Source: Acidovorax sp. (lineage in GTDB: Bacteria; Pseudomonadota; Gammaproteobacteria; Burkholderiales; Burkholderiaceae_C). From it: a stretch of DNA of 33,411 bases. The stretch spans positions 1-33,411 of the forward strand of contig JADMJR010000201.1 in the NCBI GenBank assembly GCA_018780365.1, read 5' to 3'. The notes under the pieces were generated by a model that saw only the letters and a list, made by a program, of their open reading frames with translations, had not been told where the DNA came from and made no database searches. The first letter of the stretch is position 1. Each line of letters begins with the position of its first letter. The position numbers and the translations under genes are program-made. Of this stretch, positions 32,792-33,411 are shown piece by piece.

Positions 32792-33411
32792 CTACTCAAT
32801 CTTTGCGCCCGAGGCTTCCACGATGCCCTTCCACTTGGCGTAGTCGGTCTTGAGCAGGGTGCCCAGCTGTGCAGCCGACATGGCTTCGGGCTCGGCGCCC
32901 TGGGCCTGGATGGCGGCCTTCATGTCGGGCGCGGCCAGCAGCTTGTTGATTTCGGCGTTCACAGCACTGACCACGGCGGCCGGCGTGCCGGCGGGAGCAA
33001 ACACGCCGTACCAGGTGCTCACATCAAAGTCCTTGAAACCCGATTCGGCCACGGTGGGCACCTCGGGCAGCGACGAGCTGCGCTTGGCCGACGTCACCGC
33101 CAGCGGGCGCAGCTTGCCCGCCTTGATCTGGCCCATGGCCGAGGGCAGGGACGAGACCAGCAGGTCCACGTTGCCCGCCAGCGCATCCATCAGCGCGGGG
33201 TTTGATCCCTTGTAGGGGATGTGGCTCAGCTTCACGCCTGCGGCCTTCTCGAACAGGTCGCCCGCCAGATGGATGGACGTGCCATTGCCGGGCGAGCCAT
33301 AGGTGATGGTGCCGGGCGCGGCCTTGGCGGCGGCCACCACGTCGGCCAGGGTCTTGTACTTGGAGTTGACGCTGGTGGCGATGACCACGGGCGTGTAGGC
33401 CACGTGGGCGA
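32792..33411 (-). CDS. Tripartite tricarboxylate transporter substrate-binding protein (Bug/TctC family), 5' end missing
   Basis: This is the C-terminal 206 or so residues of a periplasmic solute-binding protein; the start and signal peptide lie beyond the window. Family marks are visible: TPVVIATSVNSKYKT, the TYGSPGNGTSIHLAGDLF segment, HIPYKGSNPALMDALAGNVD and the LPEVPTVAESGF stretch. These proteins bind carboxylates such as citrate or aromatic acids and are numerous in Comamonadaceae. The ligand cannot be inferred. A dispersed 3'-UTR repeat follows two bases after the stop. Confidence 0.93.
   Translation of the reverse strand, partial: AHVAYTPVVIATSVNSKYKTLADVVAAAKAAPGTITYGSPGNGTSIHLAGDLFEKAAGVKLSHIPYKGSNPALMDALAGNVDLLVSSLPSAMGQIKAGKLRPLAVTSAKRSSSLPEVPTVAESGFKDFDVSTWYGVFAPAGTPAAVVSAVNAEINKLLAAPDMKAAIQAQGAEPEAMSAAQLGTLLKTDYAKWKGIVEASGAKIE

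Noticed and set aside
1..33411. CRISPR arrays, tRNA or rRNA genes
   Set aside because: No regularly spaced repeats or RNA-gene sequences were seen by eye on either strand.

Overview
The window is high-GC DNA from a beta-proteobacterium, most likely family Comamonadaceae (Acidovorax or a close relative). The grounds are the strong G/C bias at third codon positions, protein types typical of Burkholderiales (a TctC/Bug solute-binding protein, a DsbB-CysA arrangement, an ArgA synthase of the fused kinase-GNAT type), and several dispersed repeat families I associate with that group. The assignment is an inference. No rRNA, tRNA or CRISPR was seen.

Layout. Positions 1-2290: end of a sulfate ABC transporter operon (cysW, cysA), then dsbB and a two-way terminator. 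2395-4465 (minus): a possible unit of trhO (tRNA U34 hydroxylase), a GST-fold protein and a 72-residue unknown. 4556-9314 (plus): a GAF/HD-GYP protein and a sensor-PAS-GGDEF-EAL protein. 9403-11314: a divergent pair of an AmpR-type LysR regulator and a class A beta-lactamase with a Tat-like signal. 11478-15214 (minus): a small basic protein, a soluble protein joining a Clp/HSP100-like AAA+ module to an M41 (FtsH-type) peptidase, and argA. 15578-19687 (plus): hrpA RNA helicase. 19874-24517 (minus): a collapsed type I restriction-modification island. 24744-26441: an acyl-CoA synthetase. 26558-30019: a divergent PilZ protein and a second GGDEF-EAL protein with a periplasmic solute-binding sensor. 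30309-33411: a secreted His/Asp/Arg-rich protein, a 2OG-Fe(II) dioxygenase, a MITE-like element, a UspA protein and the end of a TctC-family gene.

The most interesting part is 19874-24517. All genes run on the minus strand: an hsdR that keeps its nuclease domain and Walker A but breaks off about 250 residues in; two overlapping multi-pass membrane proteins; a GIY-YIG nuclease with a DUF4357-like tail; a winged-helix protein plus nucleotidyltransferase pair resembling AbiEi/AbiEii toxin-antitoxin; and an hsdM reduced to its first 14 and about 37 last codons, in one frame around a TAG. Restriction and modification cores are lost, while the accessory genes are open. The winged-helix gene has a perfect 24-bp palindrome just before its start, and the nucleotidyltransferase stop overlaps the hsdM start (TGATG).

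A second theme is cyclic-di-GMP: two GGDEF-EAL proteins, one HD-GYP protein and one PilZ receptor in 26 kb. A third is small repeats: three REP-like hairpins, two copies of a 3'-UTR element starting within a few bases of stop codons, three copies of a roughly 57-bp repeat (one translated inside hrpA), and a 219-bp MITE flanked by TA just upstream of the usp gene.
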